64,000 bases of DNA from an uncultured Clostridia bacterium (GCA_947623175.1 CANQGK010000014.1:1-64000); one strand, 5' to 3'; counted from the stretch's first letter, positions 41,852-52,157 are shown. Notes: generated by a model not told the origin, from the letters alone. Numbers and translations: made by a program.

Positions 41852-44041
41852 TTATTTTTCACAAACGACCAAAATCGCCGAGAGCGCATCGACGGTTAAT
41901 TCGGCCGCCGTGTTATCGCCGTTTACCGTTTTGGTAAAATCGGGAGTCTTAAAGGCGTCGGTATATACCGAATAATTTTTAACGCCGTTTAATTTTAATT
42001 TGCAGGAAATCGCTTCCGTGTTATAGTTGACTAAGATTTGACCTGATTTGCCGTCCTTCGACTGCCAACAGGTCGATAAAATCCTCTCGCAGGGTACCTC
42101 TCTGCCGTTTCTCATTACCATTGTGACGGGTTCGGGCAGCTCGATTTCGAACGGAGCCGTCATCCTGCCGTCGTGTAAAAAGCCTTTGCCGACGCCCCTG
42201 CGCCAGGAGTTCATATTGCGGGTTAATTTTATAACATCGTCACGGTTCGGGAGGGTTTTCATTTCCTTCTCGCCCCAATTCCAGGTGATTTCGCCGTTTT
42301 CGTTAATAACGAGAGTCAGCATATCGCCCGCGCAAAAGGCGTAAGCCATACGGTAGAGCAAATTATAGGGAGAATCTTTATGACTTATGAAATCACCCGC
42401 GCAAACCTGATTACCCATGAAATTATTGAGGTACTCATGGTAAACGTACGCGTAAGCCGGAACCGCTTTTCCTATAGCCATACAAAGCTCGTATCGGTTA
42501 TCACTGAAAAGCAGATAGGGTATGTACGCCTCCGCCGCCGCCGATTCACAGCCGAAAAGTACCTTTTTACCTTGAGATTCGGAGATGGCGTTAACCTTGC
42601 CGAGCAAGCTCCTTACCGCGTCTACCTGCCACTGACCCGGCATAGCGGGATGTCCGTGCTCACGACTGTAGCACAAATAGGAGGTTCCGCCGTGATTTTG
42701 GTCCATAAGCTGAATGTAATCGACGTCGCCCGATATCATTTTTTCGACCTCGGAAGTGATCGTGTTTATCGTATAGTCCTGCGTCGGGCATAAATCGTAG
42801 CCTATTCGCTGAGCGGGGCAGATATTGCTGAAGGGCAGGTCGCCCTCGGGAGAAAGGCACATATATTTTGCGAGCCCCTGCTCCTCAAATACGTTTTGAT
42901 TGTTGTATTCCTTGATAAGCTTGCTTTGATAGGTCCAGCCGAGACCGCTGCAATAAAGTCCTATCAAATGACCCTTTTTATGTAATTCGTCGGTAAACTC
43001 GCGCAAAGCGTCGGCGCCGCCGTAGGGGGGCCAAACGTAAGGAGGCGCCCAGGGAGCCGTGCCCTCCCAATGCATCAAAATTACCATGATTTTGCAGTCT
43101 AGCTCTTTTGCCAATTTTTCTATATGAGGCATGGCGGCGATATAGGGGAATAATTTATTCGGTTCCATAACGTCCGTATCGTGAAGACCTCTTACGGGAT
43201 AGGTAACCACAACGGGCGATTCGCCGTACCAATCGGGGATCACGGGATTTTCCGACATGGGGATAAATTCGGTATTTACCGTTTTGAACCAGGCGCGGTA
43301 TATTTCGGAAGCGGCGTACCAATCTCCCTCGAAAAACCGCGTTACCATATCGTAATTCGGCGTGAAATCCTCGCCGGCGTCGCTGCCGCCGAATAATCTA
43401 AACTCTAATTTTATTCCCGATTGTTCCTTATGGAAGTTCACTCCCTTTAAGCCGCGTTTTGCGTCGTGAGCCGCAAAATACAGTCCGCCGAGACCGCCGT
43501 AATAAGCCATATAAGGCATTTCGACCGCTCCCGGGAAAATGCCCGCCGTTCCCTCGCTGGGGTATTCGGGCGATTTGTAACAAAATCCCGAATTTTCGCG
43601 GGCGGCGAGGTCGTCTATTACGACTCCCTCGTTAAATCCCCAAAAGATCGAAGCGTCGCCGCCCGAGCCCTTAAGATCGTCCGGCACCGCGATCTGCGGA
43701 AAATCAACCCACTCTATAGCCAGATCCGAATTGTTTTTGACCGAAATGCGCCAATTTATCTGCTGCGAAAAGGTTATCTTAACGTTTACGCTTAAATCCG
43801 CTTTTTCAAATCCGGAAAATTCCAATTCCCAATTATCAGCGTTTTGCCAAACCTTGCGTTTTGCCGCCTCATATGCGTCGATTAAAATTTTCCCTCCGCG
43901 CTCATCGCGAAGCCTTATCGAATACAGCGGTAGTTTTGTTTCTTTGCAAACAAATTCCTTTTTTCCGTTTGTCAAAGAAACCAGCGAACCCGTATTTTCC
44001 TCCAACAAGACAGAATAACCCTTTCCGTTATACTCTATCAA
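41852..44041 (-). CDS. DUF6259-type putative glycoside hydrolase
   Basis: The protein of about 729 residues has no signal peptide. Residues 1-250 form a beta-sandwich (VLLEENTGSLVSLTNGKKEFV, WRISVKNNSDLAIEWVDFPQI). From about 265 a TIM-barrel-like region follows (VMEPNKLFPYIAAMPHIEKLA, IMVILMHWEGTAPWAPPYVWPP, CPAQRIGYDLCPTQDY), then a C-terminal beta domain. I recognise the DUF6259 arrangement, which often sits in glycan loci. I prefer TTG 44041 (GAGG 8 nt upstream) over GTG 44050. It is the first gene of the minus-strand run and is cytosolic. Confidence 0.72.
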   Translation of the reverse strand: MIEYNGKGYSVLLEENTGSLVSLTNGKKEFVCKETKLPLYSIRLRDERGGKILIDAYEAAKRKVWQNADNWELEFSGFEKADLSVNVKITFSQQINWRISVKNNSDLAIEWVDFPQIAVPDDLKGSGGDASIFWGFNEGVVIDDLAARENSGFCYKSPEYPSEGTAGIFPGAVEMPYMAYYGGLGGLYFAAHDAKRGLKGVNFHKEQSGIKLEFRLFGGSDAGEDFTPNYDMVTRFFEGDWYAASEIYRAWFKTVNTEFIPMSENPVIPDWYGESPVVVTYPVRGLHDTDVMEPNKLFPYIAAMPHIEKLAKELDCKIMVILMHWEGTAPWAPPYVWPPYGGADALREFTDELHKKGHLIGLYCSGLGWTYQSKLIKEYNNQNVFEEQGLAKYMCLSPEGDLPFSNICPAQRIGYDLCPTQDYTINTITSEVEKMISGDVDYIQLMDQNHGGTSYLCYSREHGHPAMPGQWQVDAVRSLLGKVNAISESQGKKVLFGCESAAAEAYIPYLLFSDNRYELCMAIGKAVPAYAYVYHEYLNNFMGNQVCAGDFISHKDSPYNLLYRMAYAFCAGDMLTLVINENGEITWNWGEKEMKTLPNRDDVIKLTRNMNSWRRGVGKGFLHDGRMTAPFEIELPEPVTMVMRNGREVPCERILSTCWQSKDGKSGQILVNYNTEAISCKLKLNGVKNYSVYTDAFKTPDFTKTVNGDNTAAELTVDALSAILVVCEK

Positions 44042-44096
44042 CTGTTTCACCTCATTAAATTATTTATATGAAAAAAGTTATTTTAAACTTTAATTC

Positions 44097-44125
44097 TTGA
44101 CAATGCGTTTTTTGAAATATAAAAT
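44097..44125 (+). promoter_or_regulatory. Promoter of the AraC-family gene
   Basis: TTGACA (44097-44102), a 17-nt spacer and TAAAAT (44120-44125) lie 64 nt before ATG 44189. The -35 is perfect and the -10 has one mismatch. Confidence 0.7.
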
Positions 44126-44188
44126 AAAAGCAAAATTACGAAAGGACGGCAGTATCGATCCTCTGCGGATTGATAGGTTTTTAATATC

Positions 44189-45028
44189 ATGAAAGATTCG
44201 AAATTAACCAACGAGCTTAAGCGCTATTCGGTAGACGTCAACGATTCGCTTGCAACCATAGGACTCAACATGGATTTAAAGGAATTCAGCAAAATCACCG
44301 AGCTTCATTGGCATGATTTTTTTGAGATCGAGATGGTTACGGGGGGTACCGCGCTTCACCACCAAAACAACGAAACCAAGGAAATTCGCCCGGGAAGCCT
44401 CTGTTTTTTGACGCCGACGGAAATTCATCAGGTGGAACCGCTCGAATCGTACAAGTCAATAAACATAACCTTTAACGATTCGTGGATACCGAGCGATTTT
44501 CTGACTCTGATTATGTACAAGGAGCAGTCCGTTCTGTATCTATCGCCCGACTCGTTCGAATTTTTGAAGGCTGTCTCGAAAAAGATGCTGGAGGAATTTA
44601 ATCAGGAGAACCCTCACCGCTTGATTTATCTTAAAAATCTGATAAACTGTATTCTTTCCGAAATAACCCGCTACCTGCCGCCGAAAAACGAGCTGTCGTC
44701 AAAAAAGGAGCTCGACGTCATAAGACAAGCGCTGACCTACCTTTACTGTAACTTCCGAAACAGCCCGAGCCTGCACGACGTCGCGAAAATCGCGGGGCTC
44801 AGCGACAACTACTTCAGCGAGGTTTTCCACAAAGCCACCAAACAAACCTACAATCGGTTTTTAAACGATTTAAAGCTTCAATACGCTTACAATCTGGTGC
44901 TTCATTCGGACAAAAGCATTACCGATATTTGCTTCTTAAGCGGCTTTAACTCAATGACGCATTTTCAACGGGAATTTAAGGCTAAATACCGCTGTTCTCC
45001 GTCCGAAAAAAGGCTTAAGGGCAGATAA
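44189..45028 (+). CDS. AraC-family transcriptional regulator
   Basis: The 279-residue protein has a cupin-like N-terminal domain (HWHDFFEIEMVTGGTALHHQ, IRPGSLCFLTPTEIHQVEPL) and a C-terminal pair of helix-turn-helix motifs (SLHDVAKIAGLSDNYFSEVFHKAT and ITDICFLSGFNSMTHFQREFKAKYRCSPSEKR). It lies between the divergent DUF6259-led run and the GH2 gene, so it is placed to sense an oligosaccharide and switch on either side. The ribosome site is weak (ATAGG, 11 nt). Confidence 0.92.
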   Translation: MKDSKLTNELKRYSVDVNDSLATIGLNMDLKEFSKITELHWHDFFEIEMVTGGTALHHQNNETKEIRPGSLCFLTPTEIHQVEPLESYKSINITFNDSWIPSDFLTLIMYKEQSVLYLSPDSFEFLKAVSKKMLEEFNQENPHRLIYLKNLINCILSEITRYLPPKNELSSKKELDVIRQALTYLYCNFRNSPSLHDVAKIAGLSDNYFSEVFHKATKQTYNRFLNDLKLQYAYNLVLHSDKSITDICFLSGFNSMTHFQREFKAKYRCSPSEKRLKGR

Positions 45029-45222
45029 AAGGCTGACAATTATACAAAAGTTATAAAAATTATCAAACTTTTCGTCAACTTTATTATATAACTTTACCTT
45101 TTCGCGTTGCAACACATATATTCGCAACAATGCACCATATTTTCATATATAAATGAGAATATGGTAGAATATACCGAAAACCGCTTATTTTACCGTAAAA
45201 TTAAACCTTAAACAGAAATTGC

Positions 45223-45251
45223 TTGACAAAATCAAAAGGTTGCTATACCAT
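45223..45251 (+). promoter_or_regulatory. Likely promoter of the GH2 gene
   Basis: TTGACA (45223-45228) is followed by TATACC at 15 nt or TACCAT at 17 nt, about 75-80 nt before ATG 45326. The -35 is perfect; the -10 is weak. The 297-nt gap from 45029 otherwise holds only AT-rich sequence and no gene. Confidence 0.5.
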
Positions 45252-45325
45252 TAGTTATATTCGCCGCAAAACGCTTGATTTTAAGCGCGGCTTTATTATG
45301 TTTTTTTGGAAAGGAAAAATGAATT

Positions 45326-47632
45326 ATGACCTTAAACGGCAAGGCAACACTTTACATTGCGAAAAATTGCGACATAGCCGAAAACGCGTTTTCGATATCG
45401 ACCGAAAACGACCTTAAATCCGCGAAAATAGAGTCTTTGCCGGCTCAAATTCCCGGAAATTTCGAGCTCGACATGTTAAAAAACGGCATTATAGAGGATC
45501 CGTTCACGGGTACAGGCCCTATAAAAATGCAGGAGCTCGAAAACCGCCATTTGTGGTACGTAAAGCGCTTTACGGCGGATGAGAATATGAAGCGTCCGCA
45601 GCTTGTTTTCGAGGGAATAGACACCTTTGCGGATATTTATTTAAACGGTGAAAAAATCGCTCACAACGACAATATGTTCCTCCCATGCCGCGTTTCGGTC
45701 GAGGGAAAGCTTAAGGCGAATAACGAGCTTTTGGTTCATATTTATCCGCCATTTATCGAGTCGCGCCGGCTTGACTTCAGCTTGGACGTTGCCTCCTACC
45801 AGCATTACAACGCGGAATCGCTTATGGTGCGCAAGGCCGCTCATTCCTACGGCTGGGATATAATGCCGCGCATCCTCTCGGGCGGCATCTGGAAATCCGT
45901 TGAGCTTTCGGAAAAGCCCGAAAATTCCTTTGACGAGCTTTACCTGTACACTTCGTCGCTCGGGGAAAACCGGGCGCGTATAGCGGGATTTTACGCTCTC
46001 GAATTAGCCGGAGATTTTGCCCGCGAATACGAAATACGCATAACGGGGCGCTGTAAGGACCGCGGCTTCGAGTGGAGCTCGGGCGCGTTGTGGCATAACC
46101 GCGGCATTTTAAATTTTGAAATCGAAAACCCGCTTTTGTGGTGGACGAAGGACGCGGGAGAGCAGAATTTGTATTCCTGCGAAGCGGTTTTATACCGCGG
46201 CGGCGCTCCGGCAGCAGTACATAAATTCAAGCTCGGAATAAGAACGATAGAGCTTGAAAAAACCGATTATACCGACGCCGAAGGCAGCGGTCAATTTTTG
46301 TTCCGCATAAACGGCGAGCCTCTTTATATCCGCGGCACCAATTGGGTACCGCTCGACGCCTTTCATTCCCGCGACGCCGAAAGGCTTCCGAAAGCGCTGG
46401 AGCTTTTGGAGGAAAGCGGCTGTAATATGGTTCGCTGTTGGGGCGGAAACGTTTATCCGGAGGACGCCTTCTTTGATTTTTGCGATGAAAAGGGCATACT
46501 CGTTTGGCAGGATTTTGCCATGGGCTGCGCCACCTACCCGCAAAACGAGTATTTCTGCAAGCAAATGGAGCGCGAGACCGCCTATATAGTAAAGCACCTT
46601 CGCGGACATTGCGCGCTTGCAATCTGGGCGGGCGACAACGAATGCGACATCGCCTCCTATTATTGGACGGCGGATAATATAAATCCGAACAACAACAAAA
46701 TTACCCGCGAGGTTATTCCGAACGTTTTGAAAACATACGATCCGAAAAGGGTTTATCTGCCGAGCTCCCCTTATGTTTCGCAAGCCTTCTGCGATTACGA
46801 CGGCGAAAAATACCTGCCGGAGGATCATCTCTGGGGCCCGCGCGATTATTACAAAAACCCCTATTATTTCACGGCAAAAGCGCACTTTGCCTCGGAAATC
46901 GGCTACCACGGCTGCCCCTCTCCCGACTCGGTAAAGAAATTTATCGATAAAGACAAGCTCTGGCCCTATACAAACGAGCAATGGTTAGTCCATGCCGCCG
47001 CTATGGAGCCCAAGCCCGACGCGCCCTATACATACCGGATAAAGCTTATGGCGGACCAGATAGAAGAAATGTTCGGTCAAAGCGCAAATTCGCTCGAGGA
47101 ATTTGCCCTTTTAAGCCAGATCACCCAAGCGGAGGCGAAAAAGTTCTTTATCGAGCATTTCCGTTATCAAAAATGGCGCCGTACCGGACTTATCTGGTGG
47201 AACCTTTTGGACGGCTGGCCGCAGTTTTCCGACGCCGTCGTCGACTATTACTATACCAAAAAGCTCGCCTTTTCCTATATTTGCCGCTCGCAGGAGCCGC
47301 TCTGCCTTATGTTCCGCGAGCCGGACGAGGATAACAAGCTCGAGCTTACGGCGGTAAACGATTATTTTGCCCGCAAATCGGGAAGCTTTAGGGTAACCGA
47401 TCTGTTGACCGACGAGACGGTATTGCAGGGCGGTTTTGAGGTCGGCGAAAACAGCGTACGCGATATTTCAAAGCTTACGCCCGAAAACAACATGACGATT
47501 TATCTTATCGAATGGACCTGCGACGGCAAAGCTTACAGGAACCACTATTTATCCGGCAAAGCCTGCTATTCGTCGGAGCTTTATATAAAGCTTGCAAAAA
47601 AAGCGGACATTTTACAGCTTGAGGGATTTTAA
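45326..47632 (+). CDS. GH2 beta-mannosidase-type glycosidase
   Basis: The 768-residue protein has the GH2 order: N-terminal sugar-binding jelly roll (LVFEGIDTFADIYLNGEKI), immunoglobulin-like middle domain, and TIM barrel (NWVPLDAFHSR, MVRCWGGNVYPEDAFFDFCDEKGILVWQDF). Candidate acid/base E439 (WAGDNECD) and nucleophile E524 (FASEIGYHG) are where beta-mannosidases have them. There is no signal peptide, so it acts on imported oligosaccharides. GGAAAGGA precedes the start. Its neighbours (GH38, GH51) agree with a mannose- and arabinose-containing glycan substrate. Confidence 0.9.
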   Translation: MTLNGKATLYIAKNCDIAENAFSISTENDLKSAKIESLPAQIPGNFELDMLKNGIIEDPFTGTGPIKMQELENRHLWYVKRFTADENMKRPQLVFEGIDTFADIYLNGEKIAHNDNMFLPCRVSVEGKLKANNELLVHIYPPFIESRRLDFSLDVASYQHYNAESLMVRKAAHSYGWDIMPRILSGGIWKSVELSEKPENSFDELYLYTSSLGENRARIAGFYALELAGDFAREYEIRITGRCKDRGFEWSSGALWHNRGILNFEIENPLLWWTKDAGEQNLYSCEAVLYRGGAPAAVHKFKLGIRTIELEKTDYTDAEGSGQFLFRINGEPLYIRGTNWVPLDAFHSRDAERLPKALELLEESGCNMVRCWGGNVYPEDAFFDFCDEKGILVWQDFAMGCATYPQNEYFCKQMERETAYIVKHLRGHCALAIWAGDNECDIASYYWTADNINPNNNKITREVIPNVLKTYDPKRVYLPSSPYVSQAFCDYDGEKYLPEDHLWGPRDYYKNPYYFTAKAHFASEIGYHGCPSPDSVKKFIDKDKLWPYTNEQWLVHAAAMEPKPDAPYTYRIKLMADQIEEMFGQSANSLEEFALLSQITQAEAKKFFIEHFRYQKWRRTGLIWWNLLDGWPQFSDAVVDYYYTKKLAFSYICRSQEPLCLMFREPDEDNKLELTAVNDYFARKSGSFRVTDLLTDETVLQGGFEVGENSVRDISKLTPENNMTIYLIEWTCDGKAYRNHYLSGKACYSSELYIKLAKKADILQLEGF

Positions 47633-47651
47633 ATTTTTAAAAAAACCGCTT

Positions 47652-47685
47652 AAAAACCCTTAAATATTAAAAACCCTTAAATATT
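47652..47685. repeat. Tandem duplication of 17 bp
   Basis: AAAAACCCTTAAATATT occurs twice without a gap (47652-47668, 47669-47685), just before the bidirectional terminator. Confidence 0.9.
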
Positions 47686-47689
47686 GCAA

Positions 47690-47740
47690 AAAAATCCGAA
47701 AATCACGCATTTTTCGTGACTTTCGGATTTTTATTTTTTT
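47690..47740. terminator. Bidirectional terminator between convergent genes
   Basis: AAAAATCCGAAAATCACG (47690-47707) pairs with 47715-47732 with one mismatch. T-runs follow on both strands, so it closes both the GH2 gene (plus) and the hydrolase-like gene (minus). Confidence 0.92.
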
Positions 47741-47758
47741 AATATATTGTGCGCGTTA

Positions 47759-49726
47759 TCACTCTATAACGATACAGCCTATTACCGGAATGTCCGGCAG
47801 GGTAAAAATCTTGTATTTGCCGTCGGTTTTTGTCGCTTCGAGGGTGCCCGTCGCTATAATATCCGCTCCGTTTGTAAGGATATATTTTCGCTTATCGGCG
47901 GAATTGAGGAGGGATACTTCGGCTCCCCTTACGGGCTCCATGCCGAAATTCGCGGCAAAAGCGGACTCCCCTCTCGCCCAGAGCGACAGGCGGCTGAAGG
48001 AGGAAACGAACGCCGGAAGGGTTTCTTTCGAGAGCCATTTGAAGACGTTTTTGAGCTGTTCGGTGCGTGCGCGGCTGTGTACCCAGCTAAAGGGTTGAAT
48101 ACCGCAGACGCAGACGCGGCCGCCGGCGCCGTTTTCGAAAATTCCCACGGTATATCCCAAAAAGTTTTCCTCCAAATCGAGCAATTCGGAAAGATATTCC
48201 GCTTTATCGTCGGTTTTTTCGATGCGAAATACGTCGCCCCTGCCCCAGAGAAACGCCTGACGCGGGTTGCGAATGCGCCTGCCGTACCAATTGAATTTAT
48301 GGTCGGTATTGCGTTCCTGCACGCCCTCGCTGTGCCGTGATACGGTGCGGAAGCCCGTGAGAGCGCCGAAGCCGCGTTCGTTGCAGACCTCGAGCGCCTC
48401 GCCGTCCATATAAACTCCGCCGCGCAGTATGCTTTCGAGCTCTCCGTCGGATAATTCGAGCGCCATGGAGCGGTTGAGCAAAGCGACCGCGGGCAGCTTC
48501 GTTTCATTATTAAGGGGCAGTCCGATTTCGGTCAATTCGTGCGCTATCGGTACGTCATTGTTAAAATAAGCGATGGTGGGAATTGCCAAGCTTTGAGCGC
48601 TTGTTTTTTTCCAAGGGAAGGCGATACCCCGCATCGGCTTTAATCCCAAAGCTTCGCTTACCGCTTTGCCGGTTGCGGAAAATCGGTTGATCATCTCAAA
48701 AAACGGCTCAAATTCCGCATAATCGGGATCTCCCGTAGAGGCGATATTCCACGCCGTACCCGTACAGCCCGCCGCCATATATATGAGCGCCTCAAAAGCC
48801 GTAAATCCCGGCGATTTTTTTAAGGTCTGGTAGGGGAAGTTCTCGATTTCGGCTTCGCGGCGGCAAGCGATTTCGGGCAAATAGCGCAGCTGCGCCGAAA
48901 TGCGATTGGCTTTGTTAAGAGCGGCGTAAGGGGTGTTATCGTCATAAACTCCGCCGCCCGGGCGGCAGGCTACCGGCAGGCGGTCTTTACCCGAGAGGGT
49001 ATTTACCCAGGTATCCGAATCGATGCCGTCGATACCGCACATATGGGGCATATAGCAAATTTCCGTTTCGGGCGATATATCCCGTATTACCCTCTCCGCC
49101 AATTCGTACAGCTCGTTGATCCTTTGGGAAGTAAATTTGATCCATTCCTCCCGCGAAGCGCGGCGAACGGCGATATCCTCGCTCTCCATTTGGGAAACGA
49201 GAAATTCCCTGTCGGTATGATCCTTCATAATTTCCGGATGCAATTTTGCAAAGCGTTCCATGCAATGTGGGCAAAAACAGCTCATCGGGCTTATATCGTC
49301 GTCCAGATACATGATATCGGGGCGCAAAGCGGCATAAATCCGAAAATATCCCTCCAAATATTCGCGGTTATTCGGGTGAGTGCCGCAGATTTTACCCTCT
49401 ACGCGATCGCCGTTGATATGAATAAGTGTGGTATAGCCTTTGACGTCGTCCTTAAAAAGCTCCTTGAAAAAACCTACCGAGCAGATCGCGTTTATGCCGG
49501 CCCTCATGCCGCGGGCGCGAACGTCGGCGAGCATTTTGGGCATAAACTCAGCCATATTTCTGTGGTAATCGAGCGAGCGTATCGAATGGGTAAATTGATT
49601 GAAAAATATCACCGTATCGAAAGCGTAGGGATATTTATCGATAACTCGCAAAAAATCGGCGTAAGCGCCGGGATCTCTGAGGGTATATGCGTTGGCTCTG
49701 AAAACCGAGGTGTATTTTGTTTCCAT
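47759..49726 (-). CDS. Putative glycoside hydrolase-like TIM-barrel protein, family not identified
   Basis: The 655-residue protein has no signal peptide. The first 350 residues look like a TIM barrel (MYLDDDISPMSCFCPHCMER, FAKLHPEIMKD, IREWIKFTSQR-like helices, EICYMPHMCGID), with a CxCPHC motif often seen in GH42-like and related barrel enzymes. The rest is alpha/beta and beta-sandwich, as in beta-galactosidase trimerisation and C-terminal domains. I cannot assign a family or catalytic residues. ATG 49726 starts at the fold and lies 10 nt after the GH38 stop, so both are co-transcribed. Confidence 0.65.
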   Translation of the reverse strand: METKYTSVFRANAYTLRDPGAYADFLRVIDKYPYAFDTVIFFNQFTHSIRSLDYHRNMAEFMPKMLADVRARGMRAGINAICSVGFFKELFKDDVKGYTTLIHINGDRVEGKICGTHPNNREYLEGYFRIYAALRPDIMYLDDDISPMSCFCPHCMERFAKLHPEIMKDHTDREFLVSQMESEDIAVRRASREEWIKFTSQRINELYELAERVIRDISPETEICYMPHMCGIDGIDSDTWVNTLSGKDRLPVACRPGGGVYDDNTPYAALNKANRISAQLRYLPEIACRREAEIENFPYQTLKKSPGFTAFEALIYMAAGCTGTAWNIASTGDPDYAEFEPFFEMINRFSATGKAVSEALGLKPMRGIAFPWKKTSAQSLAIPTIAYFNNDVPIAHELTEIGLPLNNETKLPAVALLNRSMALELSDGELESILRGGVYMDGEALEVCNERGFGALTGFRTVSRHSEGVQERNTDHKFNWYGRRIRNPRQAFLWGRGDVFRIEKTDDKAEYLSELLDLEENFLGYTVGIFENGAGGRVCVCGIQPFSWVHSRARTEQLKNVFKWLSKETLPAFVSSFSRLSLWARGESAFAANFGMEPVRGAEVSLLNSADKRKYILTNGADIIATGTLEATKTDGKYKIFTLPDIPVIGCIVIE

Positions 49727-49736
49727 ATATTTCACT

Positions 49737-52157
49737 TTACCTTTCAATAAAATCGGTTTCGTAAAATTTTCCGCCCGCAATGCGGAAAACCTTTATTTCC
49801 TGCGGGGCAATATCGGTGGTAATAACGGCGTCCAAAAGCGGGATCGAGATTTTGACCCGCGCGCTTTTGCCGTCGGTCTCACTGCAATGCAGAATAAAGC
49901 CGTTGCCGTCCTCGGCGGGCTTAAACGCCGTGATAACGACGTTGTCCGCGTCAAGGTTTACAAGACTGCCCTCTCCCGCAAGAGCGCCCTTACGGTAGGT
50001 GCCGAGGATAGTCGGAAGCGGGCTTAAGAGTATCTCCCCGAGGCGGTAAATTTTGTGGAAATAGCCGCGTTTTACAGGCTCGATCGCGATTTTAAAGCTT
50101 TGCTCGCCCTGCTCGGTGTATTCGCAATATTCGTCTCTGACGCCGTAGTGGTCGGCGTAGATAGGGCTTCTCAGCGCGGTAATTCTGAGGGTTCCGTCCT
50201 TAAAATCATAAGCGGTGCGCGTATCCGTCGCTATTCCGACGCCGTTCTCGCCCTCGCCTGTAAAGAGCCATTTCTGCATGGGCTCCTCGAGCCCGTCCGC
50301 CCCGCGCTCTATAAATCCGTAGGGCACCGACGCCGTATCCTTCGCATTTTTAAATACCGTGGGTATGGCGATTTTAAGCATTTTGTGCTTTTCCTGCCAA
50401 TTCACCTTAAAATTCAAATAAACCCGATTTAAACCGCGGTATATCGCGATATCCGTTATCAGGGATGACCGGTTGTAGGTATATTTTATACGAATATCCC
50501 GACGAATGGCGCCGCTGTTTTCAAAAACGATTTCGGGGTTCGAAAATTTGCCGACGACGTTATTAAAGGAAAATACGCCGTGCGCCCAGGTATCGCAGTC
50601 GGTTTCGTCGATTATAAGCGGCAGGATAGGCGCGCTTAAATACTCGGTTTGCAGTTCTTTGTCAAAAATACCGTCTATATATCCCTCGTCCGAAATATGC
50701 ACCGAAAGACCGTCGTTTTCAAGCGTATTATTCTTAAACGGCAGTTCCTCAAACGCTTCTTCGGCTTCCTTGTTCGCGTATATATAGTAGAGCTTCCAGC
50801 CCATCGCGGGAACGTCGGCGATTATCTCGGTATCCCAATTATCGCTCGTTCTGAGCACCGCCGTACGGCTTGCGCGGATTTTTTGGGTAGGGATCGGATT
50901 GCCGTGACAGTCCTCGACCGATTTTACGAGCGTTCCGAGCGACAGCGGCGTTTTAACGGGGAAGGAATTGGGGTTAAAAACTATAAACGGCGTGCCGACG
51001 TTTTCGTTTTCCCATAATCTGAAATCCGTTTTATTTAATATCACCGGCTGTTTCTTCGAGGTGTCGATGTTCCAGGCGATCGCCTGAAGCGCCTTATTCA
51101 TCCGGTTTGAAGCGCCCGAAATACTCGCGCCGTAATCGTATATCGCGTCCTTTATTCCCTCTTTGATACAACAGCCGCACAAAATATCGTGAAATTGGTT
51201 AAAAAGGGTGGGCTTCCACAACTCCTTTAAATTTTCCGCTTCCCGCTTTACACCGGTAAGCACCGCCATAATTTCCGCTTTTTCGGCGTCCGTAAGCGCG
51301 GCTTCCGCCTTGCGGTTGAGCGCCTTCAGGTTCATAATCGTAGAGTAACAGCCGCTCGAATGATGATGCAAATCGCCCGTATAAACCGGAAGCGACTCCT
51401 CGCTTATTTCCTCGAAAAATCTCTCCGGCGAGGAAAATTCGTAAACTCCCTCTTCGCTTTTCATAAGTCCCTTAAGCGACAAAATATTCTTTATGGTAGG
51501 GCCGCCGCCGTGGTTGCCCACTCCGTAAAAGGACATAAGCGGCTCGTTTTGCTTATCCGACAGCTCTTTTATATCCTTTGACTGCTTCGCCGCCTCCTCA
51601 AAGCCGAGCGAATTGTAAAAGTCTTGTATTCTAAACGTCTTAACGCGGCTGCCGTCGGGCGAAATCCATAAAAAGGTATTTTTTTCAAAAGCGTAGGAAT
51701 GCTCGTTTGCGGCGGGGCGCATGTAAACGTAAGAATCCATACCGGATTTTTTTAAAATCTGGGGCAGCATGGCGCTGTGTCCGAAGGAATCGACGTTATA
51801 CCCCACCGTTGCTGTTTTTCCGAATTTTTCCTTAAAATAACTCTGTCCGTAGAGCGAATGTCTCGCGAACGACTCGCCGCAGGGGGCGTTGCAGTCAGGT
51901 TGAACGAGCCAACCGCCAACAATCACCCATTTGCCCTCCGCTACGCGCTTTTTTATCTCGGCAAACATCTCGGGATCGGTTTCCTCTACCCACTCGTAAT
52001 AAATTTGCGCCGCGCTTGTGAAAATGAAATCGTCAAATTCTTCTATCCTGTCAAGCGCGCTTTTAAAGGTGGCAAGCACCTCCGAATACCCTTCCTGCCG
52101 GCGCCAAAGCCATACCGGGTCCAAATGTGCGTTTCCGATTAAATGTATTTTTTTCAT
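49737..52157 (-). CDS. GH38 alpha-mannosidase
   Basis: The 806-residue protein starts with the family signature IGNAHLDPVWLWRRQEG (zinc ligands H11 and D13) and has GYNVDSFGHSAML with nucleophile D123. The length and C-terminal beta domains fit class II cytosolic alpha-mannosidases. ATG 52157 has GAGGAG upstream; the longer frame to 52283 is ignored. It removes alpha-linked mannose from imported glycans; specificity is not readable. It is divergent from the beta-helix gene. Confidence 0.92.
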   Translation of the reverse strand: MKKIHLIGNAHLDPVWLWRRQEGYSEVLATFKSALDRIEEFDDFIFTSAAQIYYEWVEETDPEMFAEIKKRVAEGKWVIVGGWLVQPDCNAPCGESFARHSLYGQSYFKEKFGKTATVGYNVDSFGHSAMLPQILKKSGMDSYVYMRPAANEHSYAFEKNTFLWISPDGSRVKTFRIQDFYNSLGFEEAAKQSKDIKELSDKQNEPLMSFYGVGNHGGGPTIKNILSLKGLMKSEEGVYEFSSPERFFEEISEESLPVYTGDLHHHSSGCYSTIMNLKALNRKAEAALTDAEKAEIMAVLTGVKREAENLKELWKPTLFNQFHDILCGCCIKEGIKDAIYDYGASISGASNRMNKALQAIAWNIDTSKKQPVILNKTDFRLWENENVGTPFIVFNPNSFPVKTPLSLGTLVKSVEDCHGNPIPTQKIRASRTAVLRTSDNWDTEIIADVPAMGWKLYYIYANKEAEEAFEELPFKNNTLENDGLSVHISDEGYIDGIFDKELQTEYLSAPILPLIIDETDCDTWAHGVFSFNNVVGKFSNPEIVFENSGAIRRDIRIKYTYNRSSLITDIAIYRGLNRVYLNFKVNWQEKHKMLKIAIPTVFKNAKDTASVPYGFIERGADGLEEPMQKWLFTGEGENGVGIATDTRTAYDFKDGTLRITALRSPIYADHYGVRDEYCEYTEQGEQSFKIAIEPVKRGYFHKIYRLGEILLSPLPTILGTYRKGALAGEGSLVNLDADNVVITAFKPAEDGNGFILHCSETDGKSARVKISIPLLDAVITTDIAPQEIKVFRIAGGKFYETDFIER

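Noticed and set aside
45223-45417. Small ORF in front of the GH2 gene (starts near 45301)
   Set aside because: Overlaps the GH2 start in another frame and has no separate support.
47652-47685. Tandem repeat as a CRISPR start
   Set aside because: Only two adjacent copies without spacers and no cas genes; a simple duplication.
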